Origin: Leptodontidium sp. MPI-SDFR-AT-0119
Lineage: Eukaryota; Ascomycota; Leotiomycetes; Helotiales; Leptodontidiaceae
Reading direction: 5' to 3'
NCBI GenBank assembly: GCA_020726505.1
Contig: JAHLEZ010000010.1
Span: 372,001 to 436,000 of the forward strand
DNA length: 64,000 nucleotides
Shown: one piece after another, positions 24,166-35,194 of the stretch
Layout: every line of letters starts with the position of its first letter
How positions within the stretch are numbered: position 1 is the first letter of the stretch
Made by a program: the position numbers and the translations under genes
The notes under the pieces: generated by a model
What the model saw: only the letters and a program-made list of their open reading frames with translations
The model's database searches: none
Told to the model about the DNA's origin: nothing

Positions 24166-24876
24166 TTGGCAAAAACCCCCGGGTTTTGTTGCATATCGCA
24201 CGGCGAGACGGCGCGGAATACGAAGGACTTTTTGATGTGATGTTCAACAGTGAAAGGCGGAAATGATCAACGGCATGTCGAGAAATTGGCATTGTGAAGC
24301 AATGGCTAGGCATGAAATGAAAGGCTATCGAGTCAACATTCAGAAAATCAGTCATGTGTCCAACGGCTTCTGCCTCTTGGAAAATGAAGCTCTGTCAGCC
24401 TCGAGAAATTCCATCCGTGTTGAGGCTTAGGTGGGAGAATAGCGGTCAAGTGTCTGCAATGGACGAATTGCGATTAGATCTTGGGCGGGATACGGTCCGC
24501 ACATTCCGGGGAGACTGGCTATCCATCTGGGTAAACCTCGGGGCAGTGCCCGCCACTTCAGCTCCACAGATGGGAATAAAAATCCAGTCGGATGCTATTG
24601 ATGGGGATGATCTTGACGGAGCTTGCTGACTGGAAGCATACAGTGGTTTGTGCTGCCAGATTTCTGGTGTGGAGATTAACAACTTCGCTCAAAAGCTCGG
24701 GGAAATCCACCGGAAGTAAGCTGGAAAGAGCGGCATAATTTTGAGTGATCTCTCAGCAAACAGTAAGTTCACTTTCATGTACTACTGCAAAGCGCCAGCA
24801 GATCATGACATCTTACTCCTGAATCATAAATCAAATACGCTCAAACCCTTCTTCTTCTCGGAGTGTTCTCCTTACA
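24166..24876. other. Intergenic region PPM2 - MFS transporter
   Basis: About 0.7 kb: 3' flank of PPM2 and promoter of the MFS gene. Only short ORFs without motifs. I looked for a TPP aptamer (CTGAGA ... GATAAT) upstream of the transporter and saw none. Confidence 0.5.
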
Positions 24877-26773
24877 ATGGTAATTTCAAGCACGGATTAT
24901 CAAGTAGACTCGGAGAAGCAAGATATGTCTCGAGGTGGCTTCACCTTGCCGCCAGACAACGAGCTGAAACAGGGGGTTGAGAGCACAGAGGAGCAGCTAG
25001 AACCACAACACATCGAAAATAACAACCTGGAACAATGGAACAGCCCAAGCATCAACAAGTATCGATACCTTGCTGCAAATTTCGGATTCATCATTATGGG
25101 AATGAACGATGCAGCGTATGGCGTAAGTCGAAGCAACATAGAATCATTCAGGATACGAAACGAATTGACGGTCCTCATTCTAGGCACTGATCCCGTATCT
25201 CGAAGAATACTATAATATTAACTACACTGTCATCTCCTTGGTTTTCCTCGCTCCTTTTATAGGCTACGTATGTTTCCTGATGTTTTCTTTTCTGCTGATA
25301 TCTTAGCGGTTGATTCCAATATGATCCTCTAAAATTATACCTTCCCAAGAAAACATTGCTAAGACTATAACAGTCTGGCGCTGCCCTCCTCAACAACAAA
25401 GTCCACATGCGCTTCGGGCAACTCGGAGTCGCCATCATATCGCCAACGTGCAAGATCATTGCATACGTAGTCACATGCGTACACCCTCCCTTCCCCGTCC
25501 TCCCCATCATCTTCGTACTTTCGGGATTCGGCAATGGTCTTGAAGACGGAGGATGGAATGCCTGGATAGGGAATATGGAGAATGCCAATGAGCTTTTGGG
25601 GTTTCTTCACGGTGCTTATGGGCTAGGTGCTACTATAAGTCCATTGATCGCAACTGCTATGGTGACGAAGGGAAATTTGCAATGGTATATGTTTTATTAC
25701 ATCATGGTGAGTTCCCCCACTGAGGCAATATCGCTGTTTTAGTATCTATGGTATTTAGTCTGATTTTGTCTTAGTTGGGAGTCGCAGTTCTGGAACTGAT
25801 CCTCTGTGCCTGGTTCTTTCGCTCTGCAACAGGAGCAGCACATCGAGCAGCACATCCTACAAACAACGACAAGACTGGGATGTCACGAACAAGAGAAGCA
25901 CTTAAGAACCCCATTACCTGGATCTGCGCACTTTTCCTTCTCTTTTATGTCGGCGTCGAGGTGTCCCTTGGTGGCTGGCTGGTGACGTTCATGTTGAAAG
26001 TCAGGCACGGCAAGGCATTCGAGTCCGGTCTTGTAGTTACGGGATTCTGGCTTGGCCTTACTTGTGGACGAGTCATACTTGGGTTTGTGACGGGGAAGAT
26101 TGGGGAGAAAATCGCCATCGCCGCGTATATGGTACGTGCGATTGAATCCTTGTCATTTCTATCTCGATCTTTGAGCCAGGCATTGTTGTCTTTCTAAGCG
26201 ATCAGGTCCCCAGGGACAACATTCGCCAAAACTTGGCCTGGGGAGGAACCATGCTAATTTTTAATCATAGGTCATCTGCGTTGCTTTAGAACTCTGCTTC
26301 TGGCTTATCCCCAACTTCATAGCTAGTGCGATTCTCGCCGCGTGGCTCGGCTTCTTCCTCGGTCCTCTCTTCCCAGCTGCGATTGTAGTCGCGACCAAAC
26401 TCCTCCCACGGCGACTACACGTTAGTGCTATCGGTTTCGCAGCTGCTTTCGGTGGAGGAGGAGCTGCTGTTCTACCGTTTGCTGTTGGTTAGTCCCTGGT
26501 TATTCCATACGATCGATTCGGAATTATCTAACATCTCTAGGTGCGATTGCTCAAGCAAAAGGTGTCTCGGTATTGCAGCCTATCGTTCTTGCGATCTTGG
26601 TGGCTATACTGGCGCTTTGGTGCATGCTTCCTGGTGGTTTCAGAAAGTCAGGCCTGGATGATCTTCAGAGGGAGCGTGATGAGGGGAGGGTGGGGGTCGT
26701 GGAGGAAGGTATGGCGAAGGGGTTTGAAGGAAAGATTGCAAGGCTGAGGATTAAGATATTTGGGGTACAATGA
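24877..26773 (+). CDS. Major facilitator superfamily transporter, BSC6-like
   Basis: Six exons: 24877-25122, 25184-25267, 25374-25706, 25775-26131, 26271-26487 and 26541-26773, giving 489 residues. The hydrophilic N-terminus (about 65 residues) is followed by hydrophobic segments consistent with a 12-helix MFS fold. Features shared with fungal proteins annotated as bypass-of-stop-codon-6-like MFS are GMNDAAYG, LIPYLEEYYNINYTVISLVF, HMRFGQLGVAI and GNGLEDGGWNAWIGNM. The central loop between helices 6 and 7 is short and charged, and the C-terminal tail is basic. The substrate cannot be read from the sequence; the fold is distantly related to sugar/fucose permeases. It lies upstream of, and in the same direction as, the thiamine pyrimidine gene, but nothing shows they are co-regulated. 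Confidence 0.88.
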
Positions 26774-27306
26774 AGATACTCAGAGAATTTGATGGAGATT
26801 TATCGATCTCATCGGATACCTTCAAGGTGTGAGTAACATTATTTTCTGGGTGAAGATACTTGCTATGGAATCGGTTGGTGAGATTCCAGTGGTCGTTTTC
26901 ATCGATTGAGAGAATGCATACAGGACCTGAAGAAGGCCGTTTCTCACATGTCCTCGAGCGGAGCAAAGGCCAAGAAGATAAACACCCTGTCAAGTTCCTC
27001 GCTTGCCTTAGCTTCTTTGTATCCACCTATCCATCACCACATGAAGAAGCCCAGCAAAATAGCCTCCTCCTCCCCCACTACACTTTAACCATATGCCCGC
27101 TAAGTCGTCAACATTTTTCAAGCTGCAGCTCCAAGCTCGATGACATGCATCAACGCCAGCATCTCATTGGCAGAGAAAAGCACTCAACAGCTGATCGATG
27201 TGCAACATGCTGCATTACCTCATGCCAGCGAGACGAGGTGGGGGTTTGATCGAGGGGTCGTTGCCGAAATCTCCGAAGGTCGGTCCCTAGGGAGCTTTGA
27301 GTTGAG
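26774..27306. other. Intergenic region MFS - NMT1
   Basis: 3' flank of the MFS gene and promoter of the thiamine gene. Short ORFs here have no recognisable content. Confidence 0.5.
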
Positions 27307-27312
27307 TATAAA
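27307..27312 (+). promoter_or_regulatory. TATA box candidate of the thiamine gene
   Basis: TATAAA lies about 125 bp upstream of the leader's first 5' splice site and 450 bp upstream of the start codon, a plausible place for the core promoter of a strongly expressed gene. The transcription start is not known. Confidence 0.45.
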
Positions 27313-27434
27313 TTGTTTACCCCTCCGCCGTCGAGCCACTTTCCTCCTTTCTCTCTGTAACTTTCACCGATCTGTTCAGCGATTTTTCAGTGACCCTTCC
27401 AGTACGAGACAACAATCAACGAGTAAAGCAAGCA

Positions 27435-27716
27435 GTATGTCTACGCAGACTAGAAGCGTAGCCTCATTTGCCATGAATCGTCGCAAGATCAAGGTAACGT
27501 GCACAAAAAGCATGACGGGTGTTCCAGACTCTCGTCACCTCGTCTCTTTCTCCCCCGCTCATCTCAATTGATGAGGCAGGTGGTGGGGAGAAGCAGAGGA
27601 GGTGGCAAGAGTCTGGATCTGAGAATATACCGTTTTATGAACTTGATCTAGATAATTCTAGCGAAAGGACATGCTTCCCCCTCCTCTCCCTCGCAAGTCT
27701 CCTAACCTCTCCCTAG
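27435..27716 (+). promoter_or_regulatory. 5' leader intron with two alternative 5' splice sites
   Basis: A distal donor GTATGT at 27435-27440 and a proximal donor GTAACG at 27494-27499 can both join the acceptor CCCTAG ending at 27716; CTAAC at 27702-27706 is a likely branch site. The TPP aptamer lies between the donors and the acceptor. This is the layout known for Neurospora crassa NMT1, where ligand binding shifts splicing between distal and proximal donors. Confidence 0.75.
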
Positions 27717-27728
27717 CTTCGTGAATAA
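27437..27728 (+). other. Upstream ORF kept only by proximal splicing
   Basis: ATG at 27437 overlaps the distal donor (GTATGT). If the proximal donor is used, codons 27437-27493 join 27717-27728 to form a 22-residue uORF (MSTQTRSVASFAMNRRKIK, then LRE and stop) that ends 28 nt before the NMT1 start codon. If the distal donor is used, the uORF start is spliced out. Without splicing the frame stops near 27571. Confidence 0.65.
27585..27680 (+). promoter_or_regulatory. TPP riboswitch (THI element)
   Basis: The aptamer core is recognisable: CTGAGA at 27619-27624, then ACTTGATCTAGATAATTCTAGCG (about 27641-27663), matching the usual CCTGATCTGGATAATGCCAGCG pattern. The P5 stem is CUAG/CUAG instead of CUGG/CCAG, so base pairing is kept by paired changes. 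P1 can form between GGGGAGAAGC (27585-27594) and GCTTCCCC (27673-27680). It senses thiamine pyrophosphate and lies in the leader intron of the pyrimidine-synthase gene, where it should turn expression down when TPP is plentiful. Confidence 0.93.
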
Positions 27729-27756
27729 ACGTAAACAAGGAAAGTAAGAAGTCAAG

Positions 27757-28961
27757 ATGTCGACTGATAAGATCACCTTCCTCATGAACTGGTACTGAGT
27801 TCGCTCTTGATAATAGGGTTCGGGGTTTGTGAAGCCGACTGACGGTTACCAGGCATGCTACGCCATACCACGCACCCGTCTACCTGGCCCAGAAACTAGG
27901 ATACTTCGCCAACGAAGGCATCAAGATCGCCCTCCTGGAACCGAATGATCCAAGCGATGTTACTGAGATCATTGGCTCGGGTAAGGTTGACATGGGATTC
28001 AAAGCTATGATCCATACTCTTGCTGCCAAAGCTCGTGGCTTTCCCGTCACTTCCATTGCATCTCTTCTCGATGAGCCTTTCACTGGAGTTGTCTATTTGA
28101 ACGACAGTGGAATCACCACTGATTTCCGGAGCTTGAAAGGGAAGAAAATTGGATATGTGGGAGAGTTTGGAAAGGTGAGCAGTGCTACACCATTGGTAGA
28201 ATGTTGGGTGAAGTGTCCCTGACATGTGTGGATTCATAGATCCAAATCGACGAGTTGACCAAGTACTATGGCATGAAGCCTACCGACTATGAAGCTGTTC
28301 GCTGCGGAATGAACGTCTCCAAGGCCATTATTGAAGGCTCCATCCATGCAGGCATCGGTCTCGAAAATGTGCAGATGGTAGAGTTGGAAGAATGGCTTGC
28401 AGGCCAGGGACGTCCTCGCTCTGACGTTCAGATGCTTCGTATCGACGAATTGGCCGAACTTGGATGCTGCTGTTTCTGTTCGATTCTTTACATTGGTACG
28501 TTCGTCTTATATGTTTAAGCTTCGCTGACAGTTCATCTTTCACAGCCAACGACACATTCATGGCCGAGAACTCCGACAAGATCCAGAAGTTCATGAAAGC
28601 TGTCAAGCGCGCCACCGACCATGTCATCACCTCCCCAGCCGAAGCATACGAGACATACATCGATATCAAGCCCGAGATGGCATCCGTCGTCAACAGGAAG
28701 ATATACGAGCGCTCGTACGCCTACTTCTCCAAGGATCTGAAGAATGTTAAGCGTGACTGGGAGAAAGTTACCAAGTATGGCAAGCGTCTGGGTGTTCTCA
28801 ACGAGAGCTTCGAGCCGAATTACACGAATGAGTTCTTGGATTGGAAGTTGGGCGGCGACTCGGCTGATCCGACAGGTGATCAGAAGAGGATGTTGGCGCT
28901 GCAGCAGGATGTGGCGAGGAAGGGTGGTTTCCAGAGACTCGACCTCAAGATCGCTGCTTGA
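27757..28961 (+). CDS. NMT1: 4-amino-5-hydroxymethyl-2-methylpyrimidine phosphate synthase
   Basis: Four exons: 27757-27791, 27853-28174, 28240-28495 and 28546-28961, giving 342 residues, the usual length for THI5/NMT1/thiA. The enzyme makes HMP-P, the pyrimidine half of thiamine, from PLP and one of its own His residues, so each molecule acts once. The donor His falls exactly at residue 66 ([17 protein letters not shown]) and the iron-binding CCCFC motif at 195-199, the same numbers as in yeast Thi5. The fold is that of periplasmic binding proteins, with PLP-site residues such as [10 protein letters not shown] at 11-20. Expression is expected to be controlled by the TPP riboswitch in the leader intron. 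The 3' flank holds imperfect TTGCTTGAGTTGAAGA repeats (28,955-29,030). Confidence 0.97.
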
Positions 28962-30863
28962 GTGGATGATTGTTACTTGAGTTGAAGACGGTTGCTTGAG
29001 TTGAAGATCGATGCTTGAGCTGATGGATCTTGAATGAATGGACGGAAAGAATGAAACGCTGTTCTCGGGAACATGAATAAATGCTGGAGAATCTAGCCTC
29101 GGATACTGCATCTACCACACTCTTTTGATAGTAATGATACTGATATACACGGATAATGTCAAATGAACGTGCTGGATCGTTAAATGACGTTGAAAAACAT
29201 CCGTTCGTCTCACAAGTCCGTCGAATCTGCCGAACTCTGATGACAGACCATAAAGTGCAAGTGCCGATGATTGAGTTTTCCTTCGGGATACTTCCAAACT
29301 TGCCATGCTTCATCAGGCTAACTCCTGCATTTCCCAAGATAGGCAATCGAGTAAGGTAAGCTGGGTAGGGTGCTTGATTTTGGTGACCGGCAGTCGCCTT
29401 CTTTACTTCGTTAACACGGTAGAGCGGTACAGTGGCGGTAGGTAGTGAATATATACGGAACAGTTGGAAGTCTCCAGCCCTAGACAAGACGTCTAGAAAT
29501 CATGCACTCCGAACATATCTCTCTCTTGAAATCACCGCTTCCAAGATCGCCACTTCGATAGTGTACGTAGATCATCCAGGCGGTGGTTTCCTAGACAGAC
29601 AAGAATTGGCTTGATGTCATGATATGATTGATGATGGCGATAGCTGTTCAAGTGCTGATATTTTTAAGTGTAAACGGAAACGGATGCTGTGTGAGAAATT
29701 CGCATCAGGGTTATCCTCGCCAATTACGAGCACAAGACCAAAGCCATTTGGGTTTAATTGAGTTTCGCTAAATGGAGGATCGTCTTCGAGACGGAAGTAC
29801 GGAGTAGGTACTTTCGTAAACGTCCAGTAGAAGATGCGGAGGCGGAGAGGCGGCTTGCTTGTGGGGAAGCGAGACGGGAGTTGAAGTCTGTGAGGTGGGT
29901 GGAGGGTGGGCTGGCGGGCTGGATCCCCGTCAACATCTGGAACAGTCAAGGAAGTCTCTGGTAAGACCAGACCCATCAACCACCACCAGCCTGGCGAGAG
30001 AGGGGCCTGTTGAAACAAGAGACAAACACCCAAGTTGAGTTAGTTGAGTTCATGCGGTTGTGCAGGTTATGTGCAGATTGGACGTAGGTGTAGTAGTTGA
30101 AGGAGAGAGAGGAAGGAATACGGGAGTAGTTCTAACCAAGTCGTTCGATATTCTTTATGTTCGGTCAATCCGACCAATCCGACCAATTCTTTTTCCGTCT
30201 TTTGGCCACCTGTCTTCTCTTCTGTCAGTTTCTAGATCTTCCAGTTCGAAATTTCTTTACCTCTGTCAACTGTTTGTTTATAGTCGCTAATTTAGCAGGC
30301 TGTTCCCTTCCAGCAATTGCCTAGGTCCTGACTACAGCACCTAGTAGTTCTGCCTGTATGTATTCATTTTCATTTATATAGTTCCAATTAGTCCCATTTC
30401 TTCACATCTTCCTACCTAGGTAGGTATTCATTCCCCCCTCTAACTCCTCCTCCTCCTCTTCTCCTCTTATTCTCCGCTTCTTCCCTTCTTCCCTTCCTCT
30501 TTCCCGTCCTCTTTCACTTCCCTCCCCTCCTGTTACAAATAGATGGCCGGCCATCCAGACGACGTTATGGGCTGGTCTGTCTACGTTGCCAAGTACGCAT
30601 GCCAAGCCCACCTTCCCACAGTCCCAGGGATGCTGCAGGACCCTCCCACCACTCAGCGTTCCTCACCTCCCACTAAAGACCCTGGATTGGCTGCCGTTGA
30701 ACTCTGTGTCCATGCGCGTACGCCACCAGTGTCCACCGTTGCTGCTCACTGGTCTGTTTGGGGCGATGGCGTGGCAGCAGCCCGTCTTGTTGGTTGAAGG
30801 AAGCTTGAAGGGGGGGGGATCATGGGCTGGGTTGGTATGAGGGGAGGTGAAGGGAAGAGAGGG

Positions 30864-30890
30864 GGGGAAGGGAAGGGAAGGGAAGGGAGA
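30864..30890. repeat. GGGAA tandem repeat
   Basis: Run of G followed by tandem GGGAA units. Confidence 0.8.
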
Positions 30891-31179
30891 AAATAAGTGG
30901 TAAAGAAAGAAAGAGGATAGGCGGGATCATATTATCGCTTTCATGATAACTTCCCTTCGAAGTATGTGTCTACCTACTACGAAGTACTACTTACTACCTA
31001 GCCAACTCACGAACAACGATAACATCAAACAACCTCGCTGCGTTCTGCTACACATCTACACCTACAGCAAGTACCCTAACGCCTACCTACTCGAGTTCTC
31101 TTCTCTTCTCTTCTCCTTTCTAATCGTCTCTTCTCTAATCTTCTCTTCTCAGGAACGTCCGTCCTCACTCACTCAACTC

Positions 31180-31260
31180 AACTCCACTCCACTCCACTCC
31201 CCTCCCTGGCACGAACCCACCCTTGCATGCAACCACCTCCACCTCCACCTCCACCTCCAA
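31180..31260. repeat. ACTCC and CCACCT tandem repeats
   Basis: ACTCC units at about 31,180-31,200, then CCACCT units at 31,233-31,259. Confidence 0.8.
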
Positions 31261-31382
31261 GGCGTCCCTAGAAATGTTGTGAGAACGGCTAGCTAGTCTG
31301 ACCTGCTTCTACTACATCTTTCACTTGTGAGAAACAACTTACACAACCGCTTGCTTGTGCTTGTGCAACCAGCAATTGCTCT

Positions 31383-31412
31383 CAGTCCAGTCCAGTCCAG
31401 TCCAGTCCAGTC
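31383..31412. repeat. CCAGT microsatellite
   Basis: Tandem TCCAG units. Confidence 0.85.
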
Positions 31413-31458
31413 CTCACCCGTCCTCTCCAACCCGAGTCAGCCCAACCCAGCCTGCATA

Positions 31459-31480
31459 TGCTGCTGCTGCTGCTGCTGCT
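31459..31480. repeat. TGC trinucleotide repeat
   Basis: About seven tandem TGC/CTG units in the leader region of PPS1, outside any supported coding sequence. Confidence 0.85.
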
Positions 31481-32000
31481 CTCTATTCCTGGGTCGCATC
31501 TTATCTGCAAACGCCCAGATAAGGAAGGGCAGGCAGGCTGTTTGCTGTGGAAAGTCGACCTGCGCGCCTTGTCTCAGATGTATGTGTGTGCCGCCGAGCC
31601 TTTCCCTTCCCTCCCTCCATCCCTCCCTCCCTTCACAACCCTCACTCTCCCCAACTAACAACTATCAACTACCAACTACCAACAGCAACATTACAACGTC
31701 ACAACATCCCAAAATTCTGAGCACTGACAACACCCTCTAGAACTCCTTCGTCAATCGGCAGCATTGAATGAATTGTTCGAGTCGTTCGTTCTCTCCCCAG
31801 CAATTCGATCGATCAGGCTTCGAGTCCCGTCTTATCTCTCAGACGCGACCCCTCCCAGACAGCGCACGCGGGAAGCCGTCTCAGTCCTCACCACCTCACT
31901 GTTTGGATAAGACCTTCGACTTCATACCTCCTTGCATGCAGCGTCGAAATACATAGCGAAGAGCTTGCTGGAGTTGCACCGGCTGCAAGTTGCTGAAGAA

Positions 32001-34156
32001 ATGGCTACAATTGCTCTCCCACGGCCTATACCTTCGGGGCACACGCGGTCCTCCTCTCCGCACCCACTAACACCAACCCTCAGCCTTGACAGTATCAATA
32101 CATCTGCAGCATGTCCAATCCCGATACCCAACAAACACCTGCCGGTCTGTCCGCCGGGTCCTGCACCGTCCGAGAAACCAGATACTCCTCCTCAGTCCCC
32201 CCCCTCGAAAGAGATCAGCCTCCAATCACGCTCCCTCCTCTACCCTCCCAATAATTACAAGTCTCGTACCCTTGGGGCCACGACTATTTACGAAATCGAT
32301 GCGGACGGGGTGGCTGCTGCTCTTGATCACATTGCTGGGCAACCTCTGCCGGATCCATCTCAGGTCTTCCCTTGGTTCCACGGACTACACCCGTGCAATC
32401 ATATCCAACAAGCTTTCTTTATTGCTCGGCGGAAGAATTTAAGGAAAACGCCGAAATGCCTGCGTGGACTTACAGTCGTGAAGGCTGGTGGGGATTTAAG
32501 CTGTTCGAGATTGAAGGGAGCAATTGCCCCAGAAGAATTCCTTCTCCAGGATGTTGACGGAGCTCTATTCAGAGAAGTCGATCCGAAGGAAGGCTTCTCC
32601 GTCCGAAACTTCCAAATCCAAGCAGCAAAGTCAGCTATGCTTTCGGATATTTTGGTCTATGGAGAAGATCCATTCGAGGTCGAGAAGTTGGCAAAGGACG
32701 TCGCAGCTGCGCAACAGGCATGGCGAGAAACACACCAAGAGAAGGGGCATGAAATTCTAAAGTACAATACCTTTGTTTGCACGAGCCCGTTTTCGGTTTT
32801 TGAGAAGAAGTATCCTGAGATCGTATCTACGGATTCGAGGGGTCAGATGACAGGGCAGGTGATGGACTTCTTCCACCAGGAGAGAATTGAGATGTGTACG
32901 ATGACGAAGGCTTCCGAAATTCATCATAATGTCTGGCTTGGACCTACGCCTGACCCAGCCATAGATCCTGCCCTCTTAGGAACTGACGAACAGTTTGATA
33001 TTCTTATCGAGTGCAGCGATCTGGGTCGTTTGAACGCAGGTGCTCTTCAGGCACTCGCTGAGAATTCATCCGATGAAGGACCAGCTTATTTCGAGTTTCC
33101 TTCTTCTGGCAGCATCATGCCACCGACTTGGTCACACGTTGAAGTCGATGGTATCCTGGAAACCTGCAGGTGGCTCTACAACCTCGCTCACGGAATTCTT
33201 CCTCCTAGCCCTTCTATTCAAGAGAACGACGCTGAAGGGGATTCACCAATGCCATCTCCCGAACCAACGATTAAAGTTCCAGAGAGGAAAATCCTTATAC
33301 ACTGCACAGACGGATACACCGAATCCACCCTTCTCGGTCTCGCGTATTACACTTACGCTACCGGCCTTCCTATTCCATCAGCCTGGCTGGACCTACATGT
33401 ATCAAAACACCGCAATTTCTTCGCCTACCCATCCGATGTTGCGCTTCTCACCACCATTGCCCCACGTTTGCTATCAGAATCTCCAGTTAATGCCGAAAAA
33501 TCACTCTCCGATATCACGGAGCTCGCAAAGGAAGAGCCAGAATGGATCAAGAATATGGATGGGTCTCTTCCTAGTAGAGTTACTGATTACATGTATCTTG
33601 GAAATCTCGGTCATGCCAACAATCCGGATCTGCTGCGTCAGATGGGAATTGGTCAAATATTGAGCGTAGGGGAGATGGCAACTTGGAAGGACGGAGAGTT
33701 GGATAATTGGGGAAAGGACAATGTTATGGTTGTTCAGAGAGTGCAAGATAACGGTGTTGACCCCTTGACAGATGAATTCGAGCGTTGTTTGGATTTCATT
33801 GGTTAGAAACCCCCTTCCAAGTCTCGCGGAATACACTAACAGTTCTAGATCGTGGCAAGGCCAACAACACCGCAACACTCGTACACTGCCGCGTGGGCGT
33901 CTCCAGATCCGCAACAATTTGCATCGCAGAGGTGATGCGAACATTAGGATACTCCTTCCCACGAGCCTACTGCTTCGTGCGCGCACGGCGCCTAAATGTC
34001 ATCATCCAACCGCATCTTCGCTTCTCCTACGAACTTCTCAAATGGGAAGAGAAGCTCCGAAGGACTTCTAGTAGTGACGGGCGTTTCCGTAGGGAGTTGG
34101 AATGGCCGGACATTGCGCGCGAGGTAGCCGCTATGAATAAGCCATATGCGAGATAA
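32001..34156 (+). CDS. PPS1: Dual-specificity protein phosphatase Pps1
   Basis: Two exons, 32001-33801 and 33849-34156, encode 702 residues. The intron has donor GTTAGA and acceptor TTCTAG. I prefer ATG 32001 (MATIALPRP); an in-frame ATG at 31932 would add 23 residues. The N-terminus is Pro/Ser-rich and disordered. The centre, with FPWFHGLHPCNHIQQAFF, is typical of fungal Pps1. The C-terminal phosphatase domain holds VHCRVGVSRSAT, the HCx5R signature with catalytic Cys614 and Arg620; the general acid is probably the Asp in VQDNGVDP. In yeast, Pps1 is linked to DNA synthesis and S-phase control. The region around 500-540 (TDGYTESTLLGLAYY) resembles a second, degenerate phosphatase loop. Convergent with RPA190. 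Confidence 0.92.
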
Positions 34157-35194
34157 TGCCGGTTTCGTTGGAGGAAAGGTACATATATTCTTGACTCCTA
34201 TTTTACCTTATAGGGCGGGGGGTGGGTTACGATTTACGAGGTTATGAGATCTTTATACCACATTCTTTTTCGATAGCGATATTTTTTGGGATGGTAGTTG
34301 GAGGATGGAGTTCTTTTTTCCAACTTCTCGAGTTCAGGGATAGGTGGGATACGATATTCTGTGTGGGATTTTTTGGATGAATGGGAAGGATTTCGACTCG
34401 GGTAGTTGAAGGACACCGGGATACAACAGCAGCCGGAAACAGCAAATAGATACCAGATATCTATCTCCATCTGTCTACCTCTTTATTGCTCGGCAAATCT
34501 TATTTCATAGTATCCTTTTGGTAGCTTCAGTTGAAGCAGGGGCGGATACGACATGGTGCTTTTGATATCACTTTGTAGTTGGGATTTGGGATTTGGAATT
34601 ACTTTCATGGCTGGATTATTGGATGGACATCTTCGATCCTGGTGAGATGCGATTGTTGCGAATATTTCGGGGGTTGCTGTGAGGTGCCGAAAACATCTTG
34701 TTTGTTTGTTGAACGGACTTGGATACTGGGCGTGGAATAAGAATACCGTTATTCCAGTCTCTAAATTGAGTTTTGTTTCTCGAGCAAAAGAAGCATCACT
34801 CTGACCGGGGCGAATCTTGATGTTCGACGTTACCGTACCTCCTCTCGATCTTCTTTCGTTACGGAAAACTAAATCCTCAATCAATATTTGAATTTGGAGG
34901 TCGGTGTGGAAGTACCTGTTGACATCAATTATCAGTCCAGAAATCTGTCCGTCCAAGGACAACTGCATTACGAATAAGGTAGTAAAACCATGTCAAAGTC
35001 AGGGCATGCATGCGCACGGGTCGATGAATCTTCAGGTAGATTGAATCGCGCTTTCATAAAACACCTCCTGACTTTTGCTATGTACCAAACTCCACAAATA
35101 GTCCTCCCAACCAAACGCCTGAAATGGATGCTGAGAATTGCATCTTTCATCATTACACATCCATCCATCCTCCAAGCAAAACCACCCTCCAAAC
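34157..35194. other. Convergent intergenic region PPS1 / RPA190
   Basis: About 1 kb between the two stop codons. Minus-strand ORFs at 34,234-34,470 and 34,483-34,968 carry no motifs and look like chance frames. Confidence 0.5.

Larger units (their letters stand above)
28962..32000. other. Intergenic region NMT1 - PPS1 with long repeat-rich leader
   Basis: About 3 kb without a supported gene. The left part is the 3' flank of NMT1. From about 30,380 to 31,900 the plus strand is CT-rich with many microsatellites, probably promoter and 5' leader of PPS1. Three CCAAT-like units (GACCAATCC) occur at about 30,165-30,190. Confidence 0.5.

Noticed and set aside
24600..24876. Possible second TPP riboswitch upstream of the MFS gene
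   Set aside because: No CTGAGA ... GATAAT core could be found.
31327..31740. 137-codon plus-strand ORF with poly-Cys
   Set aside because: Made of microsatellites (CCAGT, TGC) in the leader region of PPS1; not a plausible protein.
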